A DNA stretch of 64,000 nucleotides. Source: Phenylobacterium sp. Lineage in GTDB: Bacteria > Pseudomonadota > Alphaproteobacteria > Caulobacterales > Caulobacteraceae. Below, piece by piece: positions 9,560 to 18,744 of the stretch; the first letter of the stretch is position 1, and each line of letters opens with the position of its first letter. The notes below the pieces were generated by a model, which saw nothing but the letters and a program-made list of their open reading frames with translations, was not told the origin of the DNA and made no database searches. The stretch spans positions 62,001 through 126,000 of the forward strand of contig NZ_JAKRSA010000020.1 in assembly GCF_022402485.1 (NCBI RefSeq), written 5' to 3'. The translations under genes were made by a program, and so were the position numbers.

Positions 9560-10693
9560 GTGGAACTGGCGTTTCGAAACGCCCGTGTGGTCACGGGCGA
9601 CGACGACTTCATCGGATCGGTTCTGGTGCGTGACGGGGTCATTGCCCAGATCGATCGCGGCCCCGGCGGAACCGGTGAGGACTTCGAGGGCGACGTGCTC
9701 ATGCCCGGCGTCGTCGACCTGCACACCGACAGCCTGGAGAAGCACTATTTCCCCCGGCCCAACATCGATTGGAACCCGATCTCGGCGGCGGTGACCCATG
9801 ACGGCTGCGGCCTGTCGGTGGGGGTCACCACGGTGCTGAACTCCCTGACTCTGGGCTCCTTCAACGCCTCGGCGGCGCGCAATACCGACAATCTGCGTCG
9901 GCTGGTGGACGGGCTGCATGAGGCCCAGAACCAGGGGATGCTGCGGGCCGATCACCGGATTCACTGGCGTTGCGAGACCACCGCCGATGACCTTCGCGCC
10001 CGACTGGAGCTCATGGCCGATCATCCCATGACCGTCCTGTTCTCCCTGATGGATCACACCCCGGGCCAGCGGCAGTACCGCAACCTGGAAAAGCACATGG
10101 CCAACTGGCAGGCGGGTGGCATGAGCGAGAGCGCCGCCCAGGACCGCCTGGCCCAGGTCCGCGACCGCCAGGCCCGCAACGCCGACGACAATCGTCGCCA
10201 CGTGGCCCAGATGGCCACCAGCCGCCAGATCCCGCTGGCCAGCCACGATGATGAAAGCCTTGAGCACATCGACGAGGCCTGTGACCTGGGGGCCACCGTG
10301 GCCGAATTCCCCGTCACCGCCGAAGCCGCCCAGCGGGCGCGGGAGCGAGGCATGGTGGTGGTCATGGGCGGCCCGAACCTGATCCGCGGCGGCTCCTATT
10401 CCGGCAATGTGCCCGCCGCCCAGCTGGCCGAGGCTGACCTGCTCGACGCATTTGCCTCCGACTATGTGCCCCGCAGCCTGGTGGAGTGCGCCTTTGCCAT
10501 GACCAAGCCGCCCTTTGGCTGGAGCCTTTCGCGGGCTGCCGCCCTGGTCACCTCAGCCCCGGCCCGCGCCGTGGGTCTCGATGATCGTGGCGAGATCGCG
10601 CCCGGCCAGCGGGCCGACCTGTTGCGGGTGCGCCTGGCCGGCGACCTGCCCCTGGTGCGTGGGGTCTGGACCAAGGGCGCCCGGGCGGCCTGA
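9560..10693 (+). CDS. phnM: Second PhnM-like diphosphatase
   Basis: LHTDSLEKHYFPRPNIDWNP, MDHTPGQRQYRNLEKH, ASHDDESLEHIDEA; clearly paralogous to 2884..4026. Confidence 0.92.
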   Translation: MELAFRNARVVTGDDDFIGSVLVRDGVIAQIDRGPGGTGEDFEGDVLMPGVVDLHTDSLEKHYFPRPNIDWNPISAAVTHDGCGLSVGVTTVLNSLTLGSFNASAARNTDNLRRLVDGLHEAQNQGMLRADHRIHWRCETTADDLRARLELMADHPMTVLFSLMDHTPGQRQYRNLEKHMANWQAGGMSESAAQDRLAQVRDRQARNADDNRRHVAQMATSRQIPLASHDDESLEHIDEACDLGATVAEFPVTAEAAQRARERGMVVVMGGPNLIRGGSYSGNVPAAQLAEADLLDAFASDYVPRSLVECAFAMTKPPFGWSLSRAAALVTSAPARAVGLDDRGEIAPGQRADLLRVRLAGDLPLVRGVWTKGARAA

Positions 10694-10698
10694 CGCCC

Positions 10699-11430
10699 TT
10701 GCGGATCGTTACCCTCAACACCTGGAAGAACGAGGGACAGTATGAGCGCCGGCTCGCCCTGATGGCCAAAGGCCTGGGCGCGCTGGCGCCCGACATTGTC
10801 TGCCTGCAGGAGTGTTTTGTCGCCAAGGGCCATGACACCGCGGCCTACCTGGCCGCAGCCCTTGGCCTTGGGCTGACGGCGGCCCCGGCCCGGCGAAAGC
10901 TGCGCCAACACCTGGGCGAGACCCTGCCCAGCGCCTCGGGCCTGGCCATCCTGCACCGCAATGCCCCCCTGGCCACCGGTCGCCTGGACCTGCACAGCGA
11001 CCCTGTCGATGGCCAGCGGATCGCCCAGTGGGCCGATGTCGCCCCAGGCCTGCGGGTGCTCAATCTGCATCTGACCCACCTGGGCGGACCAGAGGCCGCC
11101 CGGCTGCGAGCGAGCCAGCTCGTCCAGGCCATGACCGAGTGCCACCGCCCCGGCCAAGACCTGCTGTTGGCCGGCGATCTGAACGCCAGTGGTGATGCGC
11201 CAGAGCTGGCCCCGATTGCGGCAGACCTCGACCCCACAGCTGCCGCGACCCTGCAGGGGGAGCGGGCTGATCGTGCGCCTTCGCCTTCAAGGACCCTGGA
11301 TCATCTGGCCTTGGTCCAGCCGAAGGCCTGGACCATCACCGCCCGTTTCCGGGCCCTGGACCAACCTGACGCCGAAGGCTGGTTCCCCAGCGATCATGCC
11401 GCCGTGGTCGCCGACCTGGCTCGGCTCTGA
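10699..11430 (+). CDS. Endonuclease/exonuclease/phosphatase (EEP) family hydrolase
   Basis: RIVTLNTWKNEG, DIVCLQECF, LLLAGDLNASG, LDHLAL...SDHAAVVADL motifs; starts 5 bp after phnM2 stop (TTG start). Confidence 0.85.
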   Translation: MRIVTLNTWKNEGQYERRLALMAKGLGALAPDIVCLQECFVAKGHDTAAYLAAALGLGLTAAPARRKLRQHLGETLPSASGLAILHRNAPLATGRLDLHSDPVDGQRIAQWADVAPGLRVLNLHLTHLGGPEAARLRASQLVQAMTECHRPGQDLLLAGDLNASGDAPELAPIAADLDPTAAATLQGERADRAPSPSRTLDHLALVQPKAWTITARFRALDQPDAEGWFPSDHAAVVADLARL

Positions 11431-11488
11431 TCTGAACGTGTTGCGCCCGGCGTGGCGTCTCGGGCCAACCAGGTGCGCGCTATCGCCT

Positions 11489-11527
11489 CAAAAAAACCAG
11501 GCGCCTCGGCCGGGGCCGAGACGCCTG
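11489..11527 (-). terminator. Rho-independent terminator of TonB receptor gene
   Basis: Minus strand: CAGGCG-T-CTCGGCC-CC-GGCCGAG-G-CGCCTG followed by a GG then TTTTTTT. Confidence 0.85.
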
Positions 11528-11541
11528 AAGGTCTATCCACG

Positions 11542-11569
11542 GGCTGACCGCGCTTCGACGCGGTCAGCC
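11542..11569. other. 11-bp perfect hairpin downstream of TonB receptor gene
   Basis: GGCTGACCGCG-CTTCGA-CGCGGTCAGCC. Confidence 0.7.
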
Positions 11570-11582
11570 TTGGACAGGGGAT

Positions 11583-14282
11583 CTAGAAGGAGGCGCGGAC
11601 GCCGAGCAGGTACTTCCGGCCAAAGCCCTCGATCTCGTAAGGACGGTCCTCGCGGCCCTGGTAGCGCACACCCTGCTCATTGGTCAGGTTGTTGGCGTCC
11701 AGGAACAGCGAGTAGGTGTCGTTGACCTGATAGCGGACCGAGAGATCGAGCCGCTGGCTGTCACCCCAATAGAGGTTGGAGTTGGCCGCCGAACCCGAGG
11801 GGAAGACCTCGTCCAGCCAGTCGGTGCGGTGCTGCCAGCTCAGACGCGAGGACAGGCCATACTTCTCGTAGAACAGGGTCGCGCCGGTGATCCGGTCCGA
11901 AGTGCCCGGGAACTCCACCGTCTCGCCGGTCGGGGTCTCGAACTCGCCGGTGGTGAAGGACACGCTGCCCTGGAAGCCGAAGCCCGACAGCCAGCCCGGC
12001 AGGAAGGTCCAGGGCTGGGTGTAGACGAACTCAAGACCGCTCAGGCTGCCGCTGCGCCCGTTCTGCAGAGCCGACACGGTATAGGCGCTGCGGTTGACGC
12101 CGCCGAAGTCGTAGCTGTTGTCGCCGACGATACGGGTGGAGTCGAACAGCACATTGTCGACTTCCCGATGGAAGAAGCTCGCCGCCAGAAGAGCGGCCGG
12201 GGCGAAGTACCACTCGGCCGACAGGTCGAGGCCGTAGGCCTTCTCAGGGGTGGCGAAGGGGTTGCCGCCCGAGATGGTGTTGGCCGTGTCATTCACCGTC
12301 ACCGTGGCGCGCATGTCCTCAAGGCTGGGACGCGCCTGGCCGGTGATGAAGGCGGCCCGAAGCTTCAGGGTGTCGGAATAGTCGAAGCCATAGTGCAGGC
12401 TCGGGAAGACTTCAGTCTGTTCCGAGGTGAAGTTGAGGGGGACCAGGGTGCCTGCGACATTGGCCAGACCTTGCGATCCGAGCTCTGTCCGCTCCACCCG
12501 GACACCGGCGGTCAGGGTGTGGCGATCCCACTTCCAGCGGTTCATCACATAGGCCGAGGCGATGGTTTCATCCACCGCATTGCTGAGCCGCGGGTCGATG
12601 TCATAGACCGCAAAGTTGCCGGTTCCAGCGGCATTGGCGGCCCGGGCGGCGGCCATCAGAGCCAGCACCCCATCGCGCATGCGCGCGGTGTCGGCATGAA
12701 CACCGGTGAAGCCGCGATCCATATCCTGGTCATAGGCCGTCGTTCCAAAGAACGAGTTCATGTTCCAGGGCAGGCCGAGCAGGGTGCCGTTGGTCTCCAG
12801 GGGGAACCCCGTCCGGGTGCCAGCGACAACCGTGCGGTCGCGGCGGACCAGGTTGACGATGTCGTTTTCCTGGGCCCGGTCGTCGTACTGGAAGCCGGCG
12901 CTGAAGGTGGCCAGGGCACCAAAGCTGTCCCAGTCCCGGCTGGCGTCGAACTTCAGGGTGACCGCTTCGGTCTCAAGCCGGCCGCTGGATTCGGAGGCCC
13001 AGGATTCGTTCAGGATCAGCTGGTTCAGTGAGGTGCGCTGCTGACCCTTGGCCGGCTGACCATTGACGAGGGTCGTATCAAACAGCGTGTGATGCGGAAT
13101 GCCGTTGCCGGTGGCGTTGACCCTGATCGTCATGGACGGCAGCAGGACGGAATTGGCAGCCGAGGGCCGTGCCGTGCCCGACGGAATGCCCTGGCCCACG
13201 ACCGGATAGTTGTTGTTGAACTCGGTGGTGGCGTAGGCCAGATCCCAGCTCAGGTCCCAGTTGTTGATGCGGTGCTCACCGTTCAGGACATTGAAGGTCA
13301 CGCCGTTTGTGTAGGTACCGTTGGCGAAAGAGGCGGTGGTCGGTACGCCGATCAGGTCGGCGGTTTCGAAGTTGCGCGTACCCGAGAACGCATTGGCATA
13401 AGAGAAGACGTACCAGTTACGCTCTTCGAAGTCCTCGAACTCAGTGACGAGATGGGTGAGCGAGATATAGTGATCGTCGTTCGGTGCGTACTCGATCTTG
13501 GCCGAATAGGATTCAGTAACCCGCTCAATCACATACTTGGTCCAGCGGTTTGACGACAGGCCGATGGCGTCAAAGCGCGGCTCGTCATTATCAGTGTGCT
13601 GCTCAAAGGAGTAGTGCGATCCGATCAGGCTGGCACCCCAGGTCCCGTTGGACCAGGACAGGCGGCCTGAATACTGCTTTACCGGACCATCGCCCATGTC
13701 GACGAAACCGCCGCCCACGTCAAAGGTGCCGTGGAAGCCAGATAGGCTCAGCGGCGAGAAGGTTTCGATGTTCACCCGGCCAGCCAGGGACTCGGCGGGC
13801 ATGTTGGGCAGCAGCGTCTTGTTCAGAATGACCTGGCTGATCTGCGCAGCGGGCACGGAGTCAAAGCGGAAGATGCGGTCTTCGGCCCCGATCAGGTTGA
13901 CGCCGTCCAGGGCCATGGTGGTCCAGCGGGTCGGCGCGCCGCGGATCTGGATGTAGCGCTCCTGGCCCTGGTCGCGCTGCACGCCGACGCCGGGAAGGCG
14001 GGCCAGCGCGCCGGCGGCGGTGGCATCGGGGAAGCGGCCGATGGTGTCAGAGGCGATGACGTTGACGATGTTGTCCGAGGCCTTCTGGATTTCCAGCGAA
14101 GCTTCGATGGACTCACGGATCGGGCTGGCGGTGACCACCAGTTCGGAGACTTCGGCCTCCTGGGCCGCGGCCGGCATGGCCGCCATTGCCAGGATGGGCA
14201 GGGAGGCCGAGACGGCCAACAGAGTGCGGCGCGTGCGCGCGCCTGCGAGATGCGCCGGGTGGCGCTGGTGATTGGATGACAT
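11583..14282 (-). CDS. TonB-dependent receptor
   Basis: Signal peptide, plug domain (FPDATAAGALARLPGVGVQRDQGQERYIQIRGAPTRWTTMALDGVNL), C-terminal beta strand ending KYLLGVRASF. Confidence 0.95.
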   Translation of the reverse strand: MSSNHQRHPAHLAGARTRRTLLAVSASLPILAMAAMPAAAQEAEVSELVVTASPIRESIEASLEIQKASDNIVNVIASDTIGRFPDATAAGALARLPGVGVQRDQGQERYIQIRGAPTRWTTMALDGVNLIGAEDRIFRFDSVPAAQISQVILNKTLLPNMPAESLAGRVNIETFSPLSLSGFHGTFDVGGGFVDMGDGPVKQYSGRLSWSNGTWGASLIGSHYSFEQHTDNDEPRFDAIGLSSNRWTKYVIERVTESYSAKIEYAPNDDHYISLTHLVTEFEDFEERNWYVFSYANAFSGTRNFETADLIGVPTTASFANGTYTNGVTFNVLNGEHRINNWDLSWDLAYATTEFNNNYPVVGQGIPSGTARPSAANSVLLPSMTIRVNATGNGIPHHTLFDTTLVNGQPAKGQQRTSLNQLILNESWASESSGRLETEAVTLKFDASRDWDSFGALATFSAGFQYDDRAQENDIVNLVRRDRTVVAGTRTGFPLETNGTLLGLPWNMNSFFGTTAYDQDMDRGFTGVHADTARMRDGVLALMAAARAANAAGTGNFAVYDIDPRLSNAVDETIASAYVMNRWKWDRHTLTAGVRVERTELGSQGLANVAGTLVPLNFTSEQTEVFPSLHYGFDYSDTLKLRAAFITGQARPSLEDMRATVTVNDTANTISGGNPFATPEKAYGLDLSAEWYFAPAALLAASFFHREVDNVLFDSTRIVGDNSYDFGGVNRSAYTVSALQNGRSGSLSGLEFVYTQPWTFLPGWLSGFGFQGSVSFTTGEFETPTGETVEFPGTSDRITGATLFYEKYGLSSRLSWQHRTDWLDEVFPSGSAANSNLYWGDSQRLDLSVRYQVNDTYSLFLDANNLTNEQGVRYQGREDRPYEIEGFGRKYLLGVRASF

Positions 14283-14446
14283 GGTCCGTCCCCCTTGTTG
14301 CTGTGATCAGCGGACGGGGGAGTGAATTAGGTCAGATGGGTGTCAGCCATTCGTGGGTTTCGTGATGTCTCCATGTTGATCTCAAGACTTGTTGGCTAGA
14401 CAGGGGGGCTTGGCGCGCCTGTCGATACCGACAAGCGCGCCAGAGA

Positions 14447-15046
14447 TTAGCCGTGCAGCTTCTTGGCCACCTCGGCGATCCGCCGACCCTGATAGCGGGC
14501 GCCGTCCAGTTCAGACGCGCTGGGCTGACGGGACCCGTCGCCGCCGGTGATGGTCGTGGCACCATAGGGGCTGCCGCCCGTCACCTCGTCCAGGCGCATC
14601 TGAGCCTGAAAGCCGTAGTCCAGGCCGACAACCATGACGCCAAAGTGCATCAGGTTGGTGATGATCGAGAACAGGGTCGTCTCCTGTCCCCCGTGCTGGG
14701 TGGCCGTGGAGGTGAAGGCCCCGCCGACCTTGCCGTTCAGCGCACCGCGCGCCCAAAGTCCGCCCGCCTGGTCGAGGAAGTTGGCCATCTGCGAGGCCAT
14801 GCGTCCAAACCGTGTGCCGACCCCGATGATGATGGCGTCATAGTCGGCCAGGTCCTCGATGGCGGCGATGGGGGCCGCCTGGTCGAGCTTGTAGTGTGCG
14901 GCCTTGGCGACCTCCTCGGGGACAAGGTCGGGGACCCGCTTGATGTCCACCTGGACGCCGGTTTCCCGGGCACCCTCGGCCACGGCCTGAGCCATGGTTT
15001 CGATATGTCCATAGGCCGAATAGTAAAGGACCAGAACCTTGGTCAT
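14447..15046 (-). CDS. wrbA: NAD(P)H:quinone oxidoreductase WrbA family
   Basis: [65 protein letters not shown] motifs. Confidence 0.95.
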   Translation of the reverse strand: MTKVLVLYYSAYGHIETMAQAVAEGARETGVQVDIKRVPDLVPEEVAKAAHYKLDQAAPIAAIEDLADYDAIIIGVGTRFGRMASQMANFLDQAGGLWARGALNGKVGGAFTSTATQHGGQETTLFSIITNLMHFGVMVVGLDYGFQAQMRLDEVTGGSPYGATTITGGDGSRQPSASELDGARYQGRRIAEVAKKLHG

Positions 15047-15088
15047 GGGACGCTCCTGTAACGATGTGTGGGGGAGGGCGAGCGGCTT

Positions 15089-15787
15089 CTAGGCCGCGTC
15101 GACCAGGACAAGCTCAGAATCTTCCAGGGCGGTGATGGTCAGGGCGGTTTCGCCGGTGATGGCCGCACCGTCCCGGGTCTCCAGGGTCAGGCCATTGACC
15201 TCAATCCGCCCTTTGGCGGGCACCAGATAGGCATGACCGGCAGGCGCGAGGGCGTATTCGGTGGTTTCGCCGGCCTTCAGCGTAGCGCCGAGCACCCGGG
15301 CGGGCGTGCGGATCGGCAGGGCCTCAGTGTCCTCGGCATAGCCACTGGCGAGGGTCACGAAGCGGCCCGAGCGGTCGCCCTTGGGAAACGGCTTGGCCCC
15401 CCAGGCCGGCGCGCCGCCGGTCTTGGCCGGCTCGATCCAGATCTGGAAGATGCGGGTGGTGTCGCTTTCGAGATTGTACTCGGCATGCCGGATGCCGGAG
15501 CCCGCGCTCATCACCTGCACATCACCGGCCTCGGTGCGGCCCGTATTGCCCAGGCTGTCCTGGTGGGTGATGGCCCCATCCCGGACATAGGTGATGATTT
15601 CCATGTCCGCATGCGGGTGGGGCGGGAAGCCCGAATTCGGCGCGATCTCATCGTCGTTCCAGACGCGGATTGGCCCCCAGCCCATGCGCTTGGGCTCGTA
15701 ATAGCTGGCGAAGGAAAAGTGGTGGCGGGCCTTCAGCCAACCGTGGTCAGCGCCACCTAGTCCGTCAAAACCTCTGCGCTCGATCAT
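15089..15787 (-). CDS. Pirin family protein (YhaK-like)
   Basis: GWLKARHHFSFASYY, HPHADMEIITYVRDGAITHQDSLGN, QVMSAGSGIRHAEYN cupin motifs. Confidence 0.95.
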   Translation of the reverse strand: MIERRGFDGLGGADHGWLKARHHFSFASYYEPKRMGWGPIRVWNDDEIAPNSGFPPHPHADMEIITYVRDGAITHQDSLGNTGRTEAGDVQVMSAGSGIRHAEYNLESDTTRIFQIWIEPAKTGGAPAWGAKPFPKGDRSGRFVTLASGYAEDTEALPIRTPARVLGATLKAGETTEYALAPAGHAYLVPAKGRIEVNGLTLETRDGAAITGETALTITALEDSELVLVDAA

Positions 15788-15888
15788 CTCGGAACCTCTG
15801 CGCCCCCCTGGGCGCTCTTGCCTGATCCCAGGATAGCGGTGATGATCAAATTAAAAAATAGAAACTATGGAAAGCTACCGTTTCCAAT

Positions 15889-16827
15889 ATGAGTCAATTA
15901 CCGGACCTCGAGGCCATGGCCATCTTCGCCAAGGTGGTGGAGGCCAAGTCCTTCTCTGCCGCAGCTGATGAGTTGAAGATCGCCAAGGCGACCGTCTCCA
16001 AGGCTGTGACCCGGTTGGAGACCCGGCTGGGGGCGCGACTTTTCAATCGAACATCCCGGCGGCTTTCCCTGACAGAAGCAGGCCTGCGACTGGCTGGGCC
16101 GGCTGCCCGCCTGCTGGCCGATGGCGAGGCGGCCGAGGACGAGATGCTGGCCCAGTCGGCCAAACCGAGGGGCCTGGTGCGCCTGGCGGCCCCCATGTCG
16201 TTTGGCCTGCTGGAGGTGGCCCCCCTGCTGCCAGAATTCCTGGCCGCCTATCCTGAAGTTTCGATCGACCTGCATATGAGCGATGAGGTCATCGATCTGG
16301 TGGGGCAGGGGTTTGACATGGCCCTGCGTATCGCCGCCCTGCCGGATTCCTCTCTGGTCGCCCGGCGGATTGGACCGGTTTTGCGACATGTGGTCGCCGC
16401 GCCGGCCTATCTCGACGCGCGGGGGCGTCCGACCCACCCTGCCCAGCTGGCGGAGCATGAGTGTCTTGGCTATGCCTATCTGCCGACCCCGGAGACTTGG
16501 CGGTTCGTTAATCGGGCCGGCGAAGAGGTGCTGGTGCGCCCCAGCGGTCGGCTGAGAGCCAACAATGCCGAGGCCCTGCTGCCGGCTCTGGAAGCCGCCC
16601 AGGGTCTGGCCGTACAGCCTGACTTCATCGTCGGTGACAGCCTGGCGGCCGGTCGTCTGGAGCTGGTCCTGGCCGATTGGAGTCCGCCGCCCGTGGCCCT
16701 GCACCTGGTGATGCCCCCAGGGGGGCCGCGTCCGGCCAGACTTGAGGTGCTCGCACAGTTTCTGGTCGAGCGGCTGTCTGAGCGGTGTGCTGCCCGCGGT
16801 CGGGTCTCGACAGAGGCTCCAGCTTGA
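15889..16827 (+). CDS. LysR-family transcriptional regulator
   Basis: LEAMAIFAKVVEAKSFSAAADELKIAKATVSKAVTRLETRLGARLFNRTSRRLSLTEAG HTH. Confidence 0.95.
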   Translation: MSQLPDLEAMAIFAKVVEAKSFSAAADELKIAKATVSKAVTRLETRLGARLFNRTSRRLSLTEAGLRLAGPAARLLADGEAAEDEMLAQSAKPRGLVRLAAPMSFGLLEVAPLLPEFLAAYPEVSIDLHMSDEVIDLVGQGFDMALRIAALPDSSLVARRIGPVLRHVVAAPAYLDARGRPTHPAQLAEHECLGYAYLPTPETWRFVNRAGEEVLVRPSGRLRANNAEALLPALEAAQGLAVQPDFIVGDSLAAGRLELVLADWSPPPVALHLVMPPGGPRPARLEVLAQFLVERLSERCAARGRVSTEAPA

Positions 16828-16841
16828 GACACTGGAGGGTC

Positions 16842-18044
16842 ATGTGGATGCGCCCCAGGTCCAATAACCGCGATGGCCAGCTGGTCGCCATTCTGACGGT
16901 GGCCCTGACCTTGGCGTTGGCGAGCTGCGGTTCCATCAGCCGGCCAGAGCCCGGACTTGAGGGCCTGCAAGCCTCCCCGGCCAATCCGAGTCTCGACCCG
17001 TTCCGTATCGCCGCCAGTGATGATGTGGGCGCTCAGGCCTTTCTCGCCGCCTGGCAGGCTGAGCGTGAAGCCCTCGCTGAAGACCAGATCACCGTCCTGG
17101 CCGTGTCTGGCGGCGGGGCCAACGGGGCCTATGGGGCCGGTGTGCTGGTGGGCTGGAGCCAGGCTGGGACCCGGCCGGTCTTCGACCTCGTGACCGGGGT
17201 CAGTACGGGCGCCTTGATCTCCCCCTTTGCCTTTCTCGGGTCAGACTGGGACACAGGCCTGACCGCGGCCTACCGGGACGAGGATGTGTCGCGCCTGACC
17301 TCAGGCGGATGGGGTGCCCTGGCCCGTCCGAGCCTCTACAGCGACCGATCCCTTCGCGCCCTGGTGGGCAAATTTGTAGACGCCCCTTTGCTGACCGCCA
17401 TCGCCGTTGAGCACCAGCGCGGGCGGCGTCTGCTGGTGGCCACCACCAATCTCGATGCGCAGTCGACCATCCTCTGGGACATGGGGGCCATCGCCCTGTC
17501 GGCGCAGAGACCTGGGCAGGAAGCCGCTGGGCTAGCCCTGTTCCGTAACATCCTGGTGGCTTCGGCCAGTATTCCAGGCGTCTTTCCCCCGGTCATGATG
17601 GAGCTTGGCGATGCCGGGCTTGCCGAAATGCATGTGGATGGCGGGGTCAGCACGCCCTTCGTCCTGGCCCCCACCAGCTTCAACCTGTGGACCCCGCAGG
17701 GCACTATGCAGCCAGAAAACCTCTATGTGATCATCAATGGCGAGATCGACGCCCGCCGGGCGATCACCAAGGGGGCGACCCTGCCGATCCTGATGCGCAG
17801 CTTCGACACCCTGTCCAAGTCTGATCTGCGCGCGCACCTGGTGGCGGCAGTGGCCTTCGCCAGCAGCAATGGGGCGCGCCTGCGTTATGCTGCCATTCCC
17901 ACAGCGCTTGGAGCCGACAGCCTGGCCTTTGATGGTCCGTCCATGCAGCGTCTGTTCGAAGCCGGTCGCGCGGCGGGCGCTTCAGGAACCGCTTTCGCCG
18001 AGATCACCGCCGATCTCGGCCCTCCGGTCGCGCCTGCCCCCTAG
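16842..18044 (+). CDS. Patatin-like phospholipase, predicted lipoprotein
   Basis: Lipobox LALASC, GGGANGAYGAG, GVSTGAL (GxSxG) and DGGVSTPF motifs; start chosen at ATG 16842. Confidence 0.88.
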   Translation: MWMRPRSNNRDGQLVAILTVALTLALASCGSISRPEPGLEGLQASPANPSLDPFRIAASDDVGAQAFLAAWQAEREALAEDQITVLAVSGGGANGAYGAGVLVGWSQAGTRPVFDLVTGVSTGALISPFAFLGSDWDTGLTAAYRDEDVSRLTSGGWGALARPSLYSDRSLRALVGKFVDAPLLTAIAVEHQRGRRLLVATTNLDAQSTILWDMGAIALSAQRPGQEAAGLALFRNILVASASIPGVFPPVMMELGDAGLAEMHVDGGVSTPFVLAPTSFNLWTPQGTMQPENLYVIINGEIDARRAITKGATLPILMRSFDTLSKSDLRAHLVAAVAFASSNGARLRYAAIPTALGADSLAFDGPSMQRLFEAGRAAGASGTAFAEITADLGPPVAPAP

Positions 18045-18048
18045 AGCA

Positions 18049-18525
18049 TCAAGCCGCGCTGGAGACCGCCGGAGCTGCCGGGGCTGCCGGCGAGCTGGCT
18101 GCGGCTTCGCCTTCGGGCTTGGCCAGGCGCACGCTGCGGCCTTCGAAAACCGCGCCGGTTTCCATGGCCAGTTGTTCATGGGCGATGTCGCCTTCCACCC
18201 GGGCCGTCCCATAGAGACGAACCTGGCGGGCCTTCATCGAGCCCTTGATGTGGCCGCGGATCTCGGCAACGACGGCCACAACCGAGCCTTCAATCTTGCC
18301 CTGAGGGCCGAGGCTGAGCTTGCCGACCCGCACGTCGCCGCGCACCAGACCATCGATCTGCACCTCGGCTTCGCCGGCCACATTGCCCTGAATGCAAAGG
18401 CCAGGACCGATCAGCGAAGGCGCCTTGGGCTTGGCTGGAACGGACGCGCCCACAGGGGCGTTACGGGCGGCGAGCAGGTCATCACCCACCTCGCGGACGG
18501 GGGTCTTGTTGGCTTTCTCGAACAT
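18049..18525 (-). CDS. Bactofilin family polymer-forming protein
   Basis: GNVAGEAEVQIDGLVRGDVRVGKLSLGPQGKIEGSVVAVVAEIRGHIKGSMKARQVRLYGTARVEGDI beta-helix repeats. Confidence 0.92.
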   Translation of the reverse strand: MFEKANKTPVREVGDDLLAARNAPVGASVPAKPKAPSLIGPGLCIQGNVAGEAEVQIDGLVRGDVRVGKLSLGPQGKIEGSVVAVVAEIRGHIKGSMKARQVRLYGTARVEGDIAHEQLAMETGAVFEGRSVRLAKPEGEAAASSPAAPAAPAVSSAA

Positions 18526-18692
18526 GGCGGCGTCCCTTCTCGGTACGATTTGGGATGAGCACTGCAAACCTGGGGCCGACATGAGGCCCGGGTCTGAACC
18601 TTCACAATCCTAAGTGGGCGGGCAGGTAGGCCTTCACAACTGTCTCATTCTGACCGATCAGGGAGCCGGTAGAAAAGCCCTGTGCATTTCGC

Positions 18693-18724
18693 GCCATAAT
18701 GGCCCGGAAAACCCCCATTATGGC
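18693..18724. repeat. Perfect 10-bp inverted repeat upstream of pta-like gene
   Basis: GCCATAATGG-N12-CCATTATGGC. Confidence 0.75.
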
Positions 18725-18744
18725 CCCGAAAAGGAGCATTTCCG

